From Coriaria nepalensis (taxonomy: Eukaryota; Streptophyta; Magnoliopsida; Cucurbitales; Coriariaceae), in contig CP114493.1 of NCBI GenBank assembly GCA_027186245.1, positions 4,657,501 through 4,721,500 of the forward strand: a stretch of DNA of 64,000 bases, written 5' to 3'. Of the stretch, positions 23,134 to 35,900 are shown one piece after another. Position 1 is the first letter of the stretch, and every line of letters starts with the position of its first letter. The notes under the pieces are model-generated. The model was not told the DNA's origin. It searched no databases and saw nothing but the letters and a program-made list of their open reading frames with translations. The translations under genes and the position numbers were made by a program.

Positions 23134-26100
23134 TTAGTACCTTCTAAACTGGCCCTTCTTGTTGGAGGACCCTTTCTTCTTCTTCTTCTTCTTACCATTA
23201 TGTCTTGGATTGTTGTTGGTGGGAGATAGGTCATCACTAGTGCCCGGAATAGAATTATCGTCCAGAGTGGTAGAGAAGAGGAGTAGGTATCTTCTTCACT
23301 ATCACTAGCTTCTTCAATGATCAAGTTCCTAGTAGGTATAGGAGATCATAACTCTAATACTTCTTCATTGTAAGTATTCGGAATACTCAAGGTAGTCTTG
23401 CCATCACTAGGTTCACCATTAATTATTCCTTCTACTTTGCTCAGTATAATGGACGGTTCATCTGCCTGTGGATAGTTAGTAGTATCCTCCACAACCCCTT
23501 TACCCTTTCGGTTCACAACCCGCCATTGGGAATCACTAACTTGGCCCTTTGTTGATCGGTGGGTCGGTTTCTTACTATTGATGGTAGCATTGGGGTGAGC
23601 AAATTTCAGACAATTTGGAGTCTTATGCCAAAAGGTGTTACAATGCTTACACAAATGGACGGCTTCCATTTATACTCAACCCGAATTGTGACGGTTTTCC
23701 CATGGCTATTAAGGAGGTCCAAATCTCCAACAATATCTTTTTCTGCATTTACTTCAACACATATACGGGCAAAGTCCTGACAATTGCTTGTCTCGGTCTT
23801 TTTATCTACCTTAATAGGAATTCCAATGGCACTAGCAACATAGCTTAGGCCTTTTGCCGTCCAAAATTCCCTTGAAATATTATAGAAATCCACCCATAGA
23901 GGAATTCGAGTGAATTCTTCACGGCTAAGAACCATCCCAATTTCCCATTCTTTTAGAGCAATAAACTTATCAACAAAGAACCAAGGGCCTTTTCCAAAAA
24001 TGTCATGCACTTCACATTGGTTGGAGAAGTGGAAAAAATAGTAGCCCTCTTTGTTGCCATTGACCTTTAGGAGTCCAAGATGCTTCCAAAGTCGATTAGC
24101 AATATAGTTTGCAATATAGTTTATAAGATTGAAAGGGAGTTTGCTAACTAAAAAGTGTCAAACTATGGTATTTTCAAGAAGAGATGCACCCAATTCTGCA
24201 ATAGAGGGAGGGGGGCAAACCACAATATGACCTTCATTTCTCGACGGCTCAAAATATTCCATAATAAAAGAGGAATCATGGATGGTAATGGGTTTGACAA
24301 CACTACTCCAGGATTTAGAGATATTTTTGGAGTTTCGGTTAATGAACTGTCCGTTGACTTTCGTATGGTTGACCGTTGACTTAAATGTTGACTGTTACCG
24401 GAGGTGGATACCGGCAGATGGAGGGCATTGGCCGGGACTGAATCGGCCATTGGGAGGGTGGAGGTGGGTTTGTTTGGGTCTGTATTTGTGAGGGAAGTGG
24501 GTAGAGTGAGGGGGTTATTTGAGTTTGGGCATACTGTTTTTTTTTTTAGATTTGGAGGGGTATTTTGTTATATTTTATGAAAGTTTGTGGTAATTTGGTG
24601 TGCTTGGTTTATAGAGATCATGGGGTTTGGGGGGTAGATAATGGAATCGGAAAGTTGAGGGGTGGCGAGAGTCATTTGGCTGGATGCGGGGGTCACTTGA
24701 GGTAAAATCTTGTACTTAGGACTTACCCGTAATAGCATTCAGGGGTGGGCTCGTATTAACAGAAACTCTGGGGGTGGTTTCACAAAAAACTGAAGCAACG
24801 GTCACCTGCGAAGAAGCAGCTGCCATAGCTGTCTCCGTATGAGGAGGTAGGTCAAAAGGGGCTGACTGTCTGACACTTGTTGAGCGGGTCTGACCGGGCG
24901 GGGGGTTCTTATAGCAAGTAGGTTGACCCGGGCACATTTTTGAAAACATTTCAGCGGCATCCGGCTCATGCTTACATGGTGAAACCTGATTCGCTGCAGA
25001 GGTAACTGTTGGTGCTGATGTGGAAGAGGATCCAACAGTGAGAGCGGGTAGGTTCTGGGTATCCAGCGAGCAAGCGGGTTGACCCAGGATAACAGAAATT
25101 TGACCACCATTGACTAACCCCAAAACCTCTGATTTAGGCGCTGGAGCTTCGACAGAGCTTTTCGACCTGGAGTGGCTGGCATTAATGGGCTGAATCTGAA
25201 CCATAACAGGGACTTTTGACGCCATGTGATTTGAAAGAGATCCTGATACCATGTGGTTTGCAACTTTTGAACCGGTAGAGGGTCGCGGCGGGGTGGGTGG
25301 CGTAGGCTTCTTCAGAATCCCACGGAAAGGTCTGAGATTGGTCGTAGACGTTGTGGCTAGCTCAGGACAACCACCCATCAATGGACGCACTGCTATGGGA
25401 TTGGTCGTAGACACTGTGGAGCTCTTTTCTAGATCTGCAATGTGCTTTATTAGGTTAGCTTTCATGGCAGCTACGACTAGTTTTTTTTTCATCGTCGCAA
25501 TGGCTATAGCTGCACGTACATCAGGATCAACAATGAATAATGTAGGGCCATGAGAGTGCATTTCAGAGGATGGAGGAATGTTCAACATGCTCTCGAATCG
25601 GTAGAGTTTAAGTTCCAGGAGCTCAATATCTCCTATGAATCTCTTGTACTTGCTGGGCAAGCATGATATTGTCAGCAAAGAGTGGACCAGAGGCACAACC
25701 GCCATGGGAGGAAGCATCTTGCAAAGCAGACATGGCTCTTTCAGATGTACCAGAAAACCCATCCTGTGCAATGGAGCAACCGCTATCATGGGAGATGGCT
25801 TCAGGTACGTTTAGAGAGTCAACAGAGGCTGGTGAACCTGCAGAGACAGAGAGCATAGTTTCCTGGAAGCTATTACCCTGGGAAGGGCCTTCGAACTTGT
25901 ATAGAGATTCGCCCAACTCAGCCTTCTCATGGACCTGCAAGGCAAGCATGTTGTCTTCAACGGAGAGTGAACCAGAAGCATAACTGCCATGGGAGGTAGC
26001 TACTGCTACGTAAGAAATGGAATCATCAGTTGATGCAGGAAGATCATTCTAGAAGCTGCTTCCATGGGAAATGACTTCAAGCTTTTCCAAAAGGTTCGTT

Positions 26101-26188
26101 CAAGGCTGGGGTCATGGGAAAGAACTCCGAGCTTGCTTAAAGATTCATCCAAAATTGGGGAACCTGCAGAGATAGAAACAGAAAGCAT
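23134..26188 (-). pseudogene. LINE-c ORF1 (nucleic-acid-binding protein), broken
   Basis: The likely start is ATG at 26188 (MLSVSISAGSP). The N-terminal part, largely missing in LINE-a, contains two degenerate repeats about 285 bp apart, recognised by SHG followed by ASG, then DNMLALQV near 25945 and DNIMLAQQV near 25665. Next come LRPFRGILKKPTPP (matching LINE-a), a low-complexity linker, SWSSVVKPI near 24305, the DUF4283-like core (PWFFVDKFIALKEW, IPLWVDFYNIS) and the zinc knuckle CKHCNTFWHKTPNC (CX2CX4HX4C) near 23630. VSDSQWRVVNRKGKGVVED, an acidic tract and a basic tail ending QFRRY follow, with TAA at 23134-23136. Frameshifts lie near 26080, 25640, 23680 and 23330. The start codon choice is tentative. 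Confidence 0.83.
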
Positions 26189-26515
26189 GGTTAGAGATAA
26201 AGGTTGATCGTGAGAGAAAACTTAGAAGGGAAGGAAATAAAAGGGAAGGATATTCAGGTGGTCCGGTGGTCGGAGTAGGCAAAGGTGGGGGCGGCGAAGG
26301 GCAGCGAGGTGGAGGCTAATGGCAGATGGAGAGGAGGGTATCAAAGCAAGGGGCAGAGGAGGGAGGTGTCGTAGGTTAGGGGAGTTGAAAAGTCACAGCA
26401 GGTTATGTGACTTAGGGACAAAATTGGAATTATTAAAAACTTAATCAAAGCTGAATTATAGAAAGAAGGGAGAGCTTCTCTCTTCAGGATTTTTCTTCAT
26501 TTTTCTTCTTGCAAG
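26189..26515 (-). other. LINE-c 5' UTR
   Basis: About 330 bp between the probable ORF1 start and the satellite edge. Read on the minus strand it is purine-rich at the outer end (GCAAGAAGAAAAATGAAG), then mixed. In plant LINEs this region normally holds the internal promoter, but I see no specific promoter element. This segment has no counterpart in LINE-a or LINE-b. The outer boundary is placed where satellite words (TTTCACCCTAAAATCATGTC) begin and could be off by about 10 bp. Confidence 0.6.
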
Positions 26516-27733
26516 TGACTTCATTATTTCACCCTAAAATCATGTCTCTATTTTCGCACTTAAAATATGAATTTCGTGCACAACATGTTAATAATATTTG
26601 GGGGATATGTATGTATTTCTTACACCTTAAAATCATGTCAATTAGTTACCTCAAGCCAATGAATCATATGAAGGCGAGTCGAATGAATTCTATTTTCGCA
26701 CTGTAGATGCGAGTTTTGTGCACAACACGTTAATGACCTTTGACAGATATGTGTGTATTTGTTTCACCTCAAAATCATGTCAATGAGTCACCTCAAATCA
26801 TTGAACCATATGAAGGCGGGGTTCCAGTGAATTCTATTTTTGTACTTCAAACATGAGTTTCGGGCACAACATGTTAATGACCTTTGGGATCCATGTGTGC
26901 ATTTGTTTCACATTAAAATTATATCAATCAGTCACCTCAGGCCAATGAATCTTATGAAGGCGGTTCGATCTTATTCTACTTTTGCACTTCCACCACACGT
27001 TTCATTCACAATATGCTTATGATATTTGGGGGAAGTATGTGGGTTGGTTTCAGCTTTAAATCAAGTCAATGAGTCACATCAAGCAAATAAATCATTTAAA
27101 CGCAATTCGAATAAATTCTATTTTCGCAATTCAAACACGAGTTTCGTGCACAATATACTAATGATCTTTGGGATATATATGTACATTTGTTTCATCTCAA
27201 AATCATGTTAATGAATCATATGTAGGTTATTCTAACATGAGTCATGTCAATGAGTCACCTTAAGCAAATGAATTGTATGAAGACGATTCGAACGAATTCT
27301 ATTTTCATACTTCAAACATGAGTTTCGTGCACACAAGCTAATGCCCATTGGAGGGTAGGTGTGCGTTTGTTTCACCTTAAAATCAAGTCAATTACTCACC
27401 TCAAGCCAATGAATCATTTAAAGGTAATTCGAACGAATTCTACTTTCGCACTTCAAACATGAGTTTCGTGCACAACATGTTAATGACCTTTCAGTGATAT
27501 GTGTACATTTGTTTAACCTTAAAATCATGTCTATGAGTCACCTCAAGGCAATGAATCATATGAAGAGCGTTCGATCGAATTCTATTTTTGGACTTCAAAT
27601 ACAAGTTTCGTTCACAATATGCTTATGATATTTGGGGGATGTTTGTGCATGTGTTTCAGCTTAAAATCAAGTCAAAGAGTCACCTCAAGCCAATGAATCA
27701 TTTAAACGTAATTCGAATCAATTCTATTTTCGT

Positions 27734-28870
27734 ACTTCAAACACGAGTTTCGTGCACAACATGTTAATGATCTTTGGGGGATATATGTGCATTTGTTTCA
27801 CCTTAAAATAAAATCAATGACTCACCTCAAGCCAATGAATCATTTAAAAGTAATTTGAACGAATTCTATTTTTATATTTCGAACACGAGTTTTTTCCACA
27901 ACATGCTAATGATCTTTAGGGGATATGTGTGCGTTTGTTCCACCTTAAAATCAAGTCAATTACTCACCTCAAGCCAATGAATCATTTAAAGGTAATTCAA
28001 ACGAATTCTACTTTTGCACTTCAAACACGAGTTTCGTGCACAACATATTAATGACCTTTCAGTGATATGTGTACATTTGTTTCACCTTAAAATCATGTCT
28101 TTGAGTCACCTCAGGGCAATGAATCATTTGAAGGTAGTTCGATCAAATTCTATTTTTGGACTTCAAATAAAAGTTTCGTTCACAATATGCTTATGATATT
28201 TGGGGGATGTTTGTGCATGTGTTTCAGCTTAAAATCAAGTCAATGAGTCACCTCAAGCCAATAAATCATTTAAACGTAATTCCAATCAATTCTATTTTCG
28301 CACTTCAAACACGAGTTTCGTGCACAACATGTTAATGATCTTTGGGGGATATATGTGCATTTGTTTCACCTTAAAATAAAATCAATGACTCACCTCAAGC
28401 CAATGAATCATTTAAAAGTAATTTGAACGAATTCTATTTTTATATTTCGAACACGAGTTTTTTCCACAACATGCTAATGATCTTTAGGGGATATGTGTGC
28501 GTTTGTTCCACCTTAAAATCAAGTCAATTACTCACCTCAAGCCAATGAATCATTTAAAGGTAATTCAAACGAATTCTACTTTTGCACTTCAAACACGAGT
28601 TTCGTGCACAACATATTAATGACCTTTCAGTGATATGTGTACATTTGTTTCACCTTAAAATCATGTCTTTGAGTCACCTCAGGGCAATGAATCATTTGAA
28701 GGTAGTTCGATCAAATTCTATTTTTGGACTTCAAATAAAAGTTTCGTTCACAATATGCTTATGATATTTGGGGGATGTTTGTGCATGTGTTTCAGCTTAA
28801 AATCAAGTCAATGAGTCACCTCAAGCCAATAAATCATTTAAACGTAATTCCAATCAATTCTATTTTCGCA
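27734..28870 (+). repeat. near-perfect 568-bp (4-monomer) tandem duplication
   Basis: 27734-28301 and 28302-28869 match almost base for base by eye, including rare variants such as TTTTTATATTTCGAACACGAG and GGACTTCAAATAAAAG. The 60-codon frames at 28014 and 28582 are identical. 568 is four times 142, so the unit is four monomers. The identity is far above that of neighbouring monomers, so the duplication is recent. Confidence 0.9.
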
Positions 28871-31800
28871 CTTCAAACACGAGTTTCGTGCACAACATGT
28901 TAATGATCTTTGGGGGATATATGTGCATTTGTTTCACCTTAAAATAAAGTGAATGACTTACCTCAAACCAATGAATCATTTAAAAGTAATTCGAACGAAT
29001 TCTATTTTCATATTTCAAACACTAGTTTTTTCCACAACATGCTAATGATCTTTGGGGGATATGTGTGCGTTTGTTTCACCTTAAAATCAAGTCAATTACT
29101 CACCTCAAGCCAATGAATCATTTAAAGGTAATTCGAACGAATTCTACTTTCGCACTTCAAACACGAGTTTCATGCACAACATGCTAATGACCTTTCGGGG
29201 ATATGGGTACATTTGTTTCACCTTAAACTCATGTCTGTGAGTCACCTCAGGCCAATGAATCATATGAAGGCGGTTCGATCGAATTATATTTTTGTACTTC
29301 AAAAACAAGTTTCGTTCACATATTTGGGGAAAAATATACGTGCGTTTGTTTCAGCTTAAAATCAAGTCAATGAGTCCCCTCAAGCCAATGAATCATTTAA
29401 ACGTAATTCGAATCAATTATATTTTCGCACTTGAAACACGGGTTTCGTGCACAACATGTTAATGATCTTTGAGGGATATATGTGCATTTGTTTCACCTTA
29501 AAATAAAGTCAATGACTCACCTCAAGCTAGTGAATCATTTAAAGGTAATTCGAACGAATTCTATTTTCGCACTTTCAGACACGAGTTTTGTTCACAACTT
29601 GCTAATGATCTTTGAGAGATATGTGTGCGTTTGTTTCACCTTCAAATTACGTCAATTACTCACCTCAGGCCAATGAATCATTTAAAGGTAATTCAAACGA
29701 ATTCTACATTCGCACTTCAACCGCAAGTTTCGTTCAAAATATGCCTATGATATTTGGGAGATGTATGTGCATTTGTTATACCTTAAAATAAAGTCAATGA
29801 CTCACCCCAAGGCAATGAAGCATTTAAAAGTAATTCGAACGAATTCTATTTTCGCACTTTAAACACGAGTTTTGTCCACAACATGCTATTAATATTTGGG
29901 GGATATGTGTGTGTTTGTTTCACCTTAAAATCAAGTCAAATTACTCACCTCAAGCAAATGAATCATTTAAAGGTAATTCGAACGAATTCTACTTTCACAC
30001 TTAAAAAACGAGTTTCGTGCACAACATGTTAATGACCTTTCGGGGATATGGGTACATTTATTTCACCTTAAAATCATGTCTATGAGTCACCTCAGGCCAA
30101 TAAATCATATGAAGGCGGTTCGATCGAATTTTATTTTGGCACTTCAAACACAAGTTTCGTTCACAATATGCTTATGATATTTGGGGGATGTATGTGCGTT
30201 TGTTTCAGCTCAAAATCAAGTCAATGAGTCACCTCAAGCCAATGAATCATTTAAATGTAATTCGAATCAATTCTATATTGGCAATTCAAAGACGAGTTTA
30301 ATGCACTATATACTAATGATTTTTGAGGGATATATGTGCATTTGTTTCGTCTCAAAATCATGTCAATGAATCATGTGTAGGTGCTTATAACATGAATCAT
30401 GTCAATGAGTCACCTTAAGCCAATGAATCATATGAAGGCGATTCGAATGAATTCTATTTTCACACTTCAACATTGAGTTTCGTGCACTCATGCTAATGAC
30501 CTTTGGAGGATATGTGCGGATTTGTTTCATCTTAAAATCATTTCAATGAGTCATCTAAAGTCATTGAACCATATCAAGGCGGTTCCAACAAATTCTATTT
30601 TCGCAATTCAAACATGAGTTTTGTCCACAACATACTAATAATATTTGGGGGATATGTGTGCGTTTGTTTCACCTTAAAATCAAGTCAATTACTCACCTCA
30701 AGCCAATGAATCATTTAAAGGTAATTTGAACGAATTCTACATTCGCACTTCAAACACGAGTTTCGTGCACAACATGTTAATGACCTTTCGGGAATATGTG
30801 TACATTTGTTTCACCTTAAAATCATGTCTGTGAGTCACCTTAGGCCAATGAATCATATGAAGGCGGTTCGATCGAATTATATTTTTGCACTTCAAAGACA
30901 AGTTTCGTTCACAGTATGCTTACGATATTTGGGGGACGTAGGTGCGTTTGTTTCAGCTTAAAATCAAGTCAATGAGTCCCCTCAAGCCAATGAATCATTT
31001 AAACGTAATTCCAATCAATTATATTTTCGCAATTCAAACACGAGTTTCATGCACAATATACTAACGCTCTTTGAGGTGTATATGTGCATTTTTTTCATCT
31101 CAAAATCATGTCAATGAATCATATGTGGGTTATTCTAACATGAGTCATGTCAATGAGTCACCTTAAGCAAATGAATTGTATGAAGGCGATTCGAACGAAT
31201 TCTATTTTCACACTTCAAACATAAGTTTCGTACACACAAGCTAATGACCATTGCAGGGTAGGTATGCGTTTGGTTCACCTTAAAATCAAGTCAATTACTC
31301 ACCTCAAACCAATGAATCATTTAAAGGTAATTCGAATGAATTCTACTTTTGCATTTCAAACACGAGTTTCGTGCACAATATGTTAATGACCTTTCAGTGA
31401 TATGTGTACATTTGTTTCACCTTAAAATCATGTTTATGAGTCACCTCAGGGCAATGAATCATATGAAGGCGGTTCGATCGAATTCTATTTTTGGACTTCA
31501 AATACAAGTTTTGTTCACAATATGCATATGATATTTTGGGGATGTTTGTGCATGTGTTTCAGCTTAAAATCAAGTCAATGACTCAATTGAAGCCAATGAA
31601 TTATTTAAACGTAATACGAATCAATTCTATTTTCGCACGTTAAATAGGAGTTTCGTGCACAACATGTTAATGATCTTTGGGGGATATATGTGAATTTGTT
31701 TCACCTTAAAATAAAGTCAAGAACTTACCTCAAGCCAATGAATCATTTAAAAGTAATTCGAACAAATTCTATTTTCATATTTCAAACACGAGTTTTTTCT

Positions 31801-34400
31801 ACAACATGCTAATGATCTTTGGGGGATATGTGTGCGTTTGTTTCACCTTAAAATCAAATCAATTACTCACCTCAAGCCAATGAATCATTTAAAGGTAATT
31901 CGAACGAATTCTACTTTCGCACTTCAAACACGAGTTTCGTGCACAACATGTTAATGACCTTTCGGGGATATGTGTACATTTGTTTCACCTTAAATTCATG
32001 TCTGTGAGTCACCACAGGCCAATGAATCATATGAAGACGGTTCGATCGAATTATATTTTTGCACTTCAAAAATAAGTTTCATTCACAATATGCTTACGAT
32101 ATTTGGGGGAAAATGTATGTGCATTTTTTTCTGCTTAAAATCAAGTAAATTAGTCCCCTCAAGCCAGTGAATCATTTAAACGTAATTCGAATAAATTATA
32201 TTTTTGCACTTCAAACACGGGTTTCGTGCACAACATGTTAATGATCTTTGGGGGATATATGTGCATTTGTTCACCTTAAAATAAAGTCAATGACTCACCT
32301 CAAGCTAGTGAATCATTTAAAGGTAATTCGAACGAATTCTATTTTCGCACTTCAAACACGAGTTTTGTCAACAACTTGCTAATGATCTTTGGGGGATATG
32401 TGTGCGTTTGTTTCACCTTAAAACCACGTCAATTACTCACCTCAGGCCAATGAATCATTTAAAGGTAATTCAAACGAATTCTACATTCGCACTTCAACCG
32501 CAAGTTTCGTTCACAATATGCCTATGATATTTGGGAGATGTATGTGCATTTGTTATACCTTAAAATAAAGTCAATGAGTCACCTCAAGCCAATGAAGCAT
32601 TTAAAAGTAATTCAAACGAATTCTATTTTCGCACTTTAAACACGAGTTTGGTCCACAACATGCTATTAATATTTGGGGGATATGTGTGCGTTTGTTTCAC
32701 CTTAAAATCAAGTCAAATTACTCACCTCAAGCTAATGAATCATTTAAAGGTAATTCGAACGAATCCTACTTTCACACTTAAAAAACGAGTTTCGTGCACA
32801 ACATGTTAATGACCTTTCGGGGGATATGGGTACATTTATTTCACCTTAAAATCATGTCTATGAGTCACCTCAGGCCAATGAATCATATGAAGGCGGTTCG
32901 ATCGAATTCTATGTTTGCACTTCAAACACAAGTTTCGTTCACAATATGTTTATGATATTTGGGGATGTATGTGCGTTTGTTTCTGCTCAAAATCAGGTCA
33001 ATGAGTCACCTCAAGCCAATGAATCATTTAAATTTTATTCGAATAAATTCTATTTTGGCAATTTAAACACGAGTTTAATGCACAATATACTAATGATCTT
33101 TGAGGGATATATGTGCATTTGTTTCGTCTCAAAATCATGTTAATGAATCATATGAAGGCGATTCGAACGAATTCTATTTACGTACTTCAACATTGAGTTT
33201 CGTGCACACATGCTAATGACTTTTGGAGGATATGTGCGCATTTGTTTCATCTTAAAATCATTTCAATCAGTTATCTCAAGTCGTCGAACCATATCACGGC
33301 GGTTCCAACAAATTATATTTTCGCAAATCAAACATGAGTTTTGTCCACAACATGCTAATAATATTTGGGGGATATGTATGCGTTTGTTTCACCTTAAAAT
33401 CAAGCCAATTACTCACCTCAAGCCAATGAATCATTTAAAAGTAATTCGAACGAATTCTACATTCGCACTTCAAACACGAGTTTCGTGCACAACATGTTAA
33501 TTACCTTTCGGGGATATCTGTACATTTGTTTCACCTTAAAAATCATGTCTGTGAGTCACCTCAGGCCAATGAATAATATGAAGGCGGTTCGATCATATTA
33601 TATTTTTGCACTTCAAACACAAGTTTCGTTCACAATATGCTTACGATATTTGGGGGATGTAGGTGCGTTTGTTTCAGCTTAAAATCAAGTCAATGAGTCC
33701 CATCAAGCCAATGAATCATTTAAACGTAATTCGAATCAATTATATTTTTGCAATTCAAACACGAATTTCATGCACAATATACTAACGATCTTTGAGGTAT
33801 ATATGTGCATTTTTTTCATCTCAAAATCATGTCAATGAATCATATGTAGGTGCTTCTAACGTGAGCCAATGTCAATAAGTCACCTTAGGCCAATGAATCA
33901 TAAGACGGCGATTAGAACGATTTCTATTTTCGCACTTCAATATTGAGTTTCGTGCAGACATGCTAATGACCTTTGGAGGATATGTGTGCATTTGTTTCAC
34001 CTTAAAATCATGTCAATGAGTCAACTCAAGTCATTGAACCATATGAAGGCGGTTCCAACAAATTCTATTTTCGTAATTCAAACACGAGTTTTGTTCACAA
34101 CATGCTAATAATATTTGGGGGATATGTGTGTGTTTGTTTCACCTTGTAATCATGTCAATTACTCCCCTCTAGCCAATGAATCATTTAAAAGTAATTCTAA
34201 CGAATTCTATTTTCGCACTTCAAACACGAGTTTTGTCCACAACTTCCTAATGGTCTTTGGGGGGTATGTGTGCGTTTGTTTCACCTTAAAATCAAGTCAA
34301 TTACTCACTCAAGCCAATGAATCAGTTAAAGGTAATTCGAACGAATTCCACTTTCGCACTTCAAACACGAGTTTCATGCACAACATGTTATTGACCTTTC
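28600..34400 (+). repeat. long-period satellite repeat, about 2.7-2.8 kb, two copies
   Basis: Distinctive monomers recur with a shift of about 2.77 kb: CTTCAACCGCAAGTTTCG at 29717 and 32494, the GTTTAATGCAC variant near 30296 and 33075, and the GGACTTCAAAT variant near 28725 and 31493. The second copy is shortened where the 183-bp monomer near 30350 appears as a short form near 33135. That brings the later offset to about 2.72 kb. Outer limits are approximate. Confidence 0.75.
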
Positions 34401-35900
34401 AGGGATATGTGTACATTTGTTTCACCTTAAATTCTTGTCTGTGAGTCACCTCAGGCCAATGAATCATATGAAGGCGGTTCGATCGAATTATATTTTTGAA
34501 CTTCAAAAACAGGTTTCATTCACAATATGCTTACGATATTTGGGGGAAAATGTATGTGCATTTGTTTCAACTTAAAATCTAGTCAATTAGTCCCCTCAAG
34601 CCAATGAATCATTTAAACGTAATTTGAATCAATTATATTTTCGCACTTCAAACACGCGTTTCATGCACAACATGTTAATGATCTTTGGGGGATATATGTG
34701 CATTTGTTTCACCTTAAAATAAAGTCAATGACTCACCTCAAGCCAGTGAATCATTTAAAGGTAATTCGAACGAATTCTATTTTCGCACTTCAAACACGAG
34801 TTTTGTCCACAACTTCCTAATGATCTTTGGGGGGTATGTGTGCGTTTGTTTCACCTTAAAATCAAGTCAATTACACACCTCAGGCCAATGAATCATTTAA
34901 AGGTAATTCGAACGAATTCCACTTTCGCACTTCAAACACGAGTTTCATGCACAACATGTTATTGACCTTTTGGGGATATGTGTACATTTGTTTCACCTTA
35001 AATTCTTGTCTGTGAGTCACCTCAGGGCAAAGAATCATATGAAGGCGGTTCGATTGAATTATATTTTTGCACTTCAAACACAAGTTTCATTCACAATATG
35101 CTTACGATATTTGGGGGATGTAGGTGCGTTTGTTTCAGCATAAAATCAAGTTAATGAGTCCCCTCAAGCCAATGAATCATTTAAACATAATTCGAATTAA
35201 TTATATTTTTGCAATTCAAACACGAGTTTCATTCACAATATTACTAACGATCTTTGAAGTATATATGTGCATTTTTTTCATCTCAAAATAATGTCAATGA
35301 ATCATATGTAGGTGCTTCTAACGTGAGCCATGTCAATAAGTCACCTTAAGCCAATGAATCATACGAAGGCGATTCGAACGAATTCTATTTTCGCACTTCA
35401 ACATTGAGTTTCGTGCACACATGCTAATGACCTTTGGAGGATATGTGTGCATTTGTTTCACCTTAAAATCATGTCAATGGGTCATCTCAAGTCATTGAAC
35501 CATATGAAGGCGGTTCCAACAAATTCTATTTTCGTAATTCAAACACGACTTTTGTCCACAACATGCTAATAATATTTGGGGGATATGTGAGTGTTTGTTT
35601 CACCTTGTAATCATGTCAATTACTCCCCTCTAGCCAATGAATCATTTAAAAGCAATTCTAACGAATTCTATTTTCATATTTCAAACACGAGTTTTTTCCA
35701 CAACATGCTAATGATCTTTGGGGAATATGTGTGCGTTTGTTTCACCTTAAAATCAAGTCAATTACTCACCTCAAGCCAATGAATCAGTTAAAGGTAATTC
35801 GAACGAATTCTACTTTCGCACTTCAAATCCGAGTTTCGTGCACAACATGTTAATGACCTTCCGGGGATATGTGTGCATTTGTTTCACCTTAAAATCATGT
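33700..35900 (+). repeat. satellite duplication, offset about 1.46 kb
   Basis: The segment with GTAGGTGCTTCTAACGTGAG at about 33846 recurs at about 35307. The frames NHVNYSPLANESFKSNSNEF near 34130 and 35595 are nearly the same. The offset is about 1461-1467 bp, roughly ten monomers. It overlaps the 2.7-kb repeat, so the duplications are nested. Limits are approximate. Confidence 0.7.

Larger units (their letters stand above)
21050..26515 (-). mobile_element. LINE-c, 3'-truncated degenerate L1-type LINE
   Basis: A minus-strand block of about 5.5 kb of the same family as LINE-a. Reading from 26515 downward it has a 5' UTR, ORF1, and ORF2 through the endonuclease and the first part of the reverse transcriptase. 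It then ends inside the last codon of FADD at 21050, where satellite begins. The rest of the reverse transcriptase, the zinc-binding domain, 3' UTR and poly(A) are absent. LINEs normally lose their 5' end, so this 3' loss must be a later deletion or an array recombination. It extends about 1 kb further 5' than LINE-a. No target-site duplication was found, and the flanking satellite phases differ by about 15-20 bp. Confidence 0.9.

Noticed and set aside
24802..25983. Open frames of about 100 codons overlapping LINE-c ORF1, on both strands
   Set aside because: They overlap the better-supported ORF1 frame that matches LINE-a (LRPFRGILKK) and have no recognisable domain.
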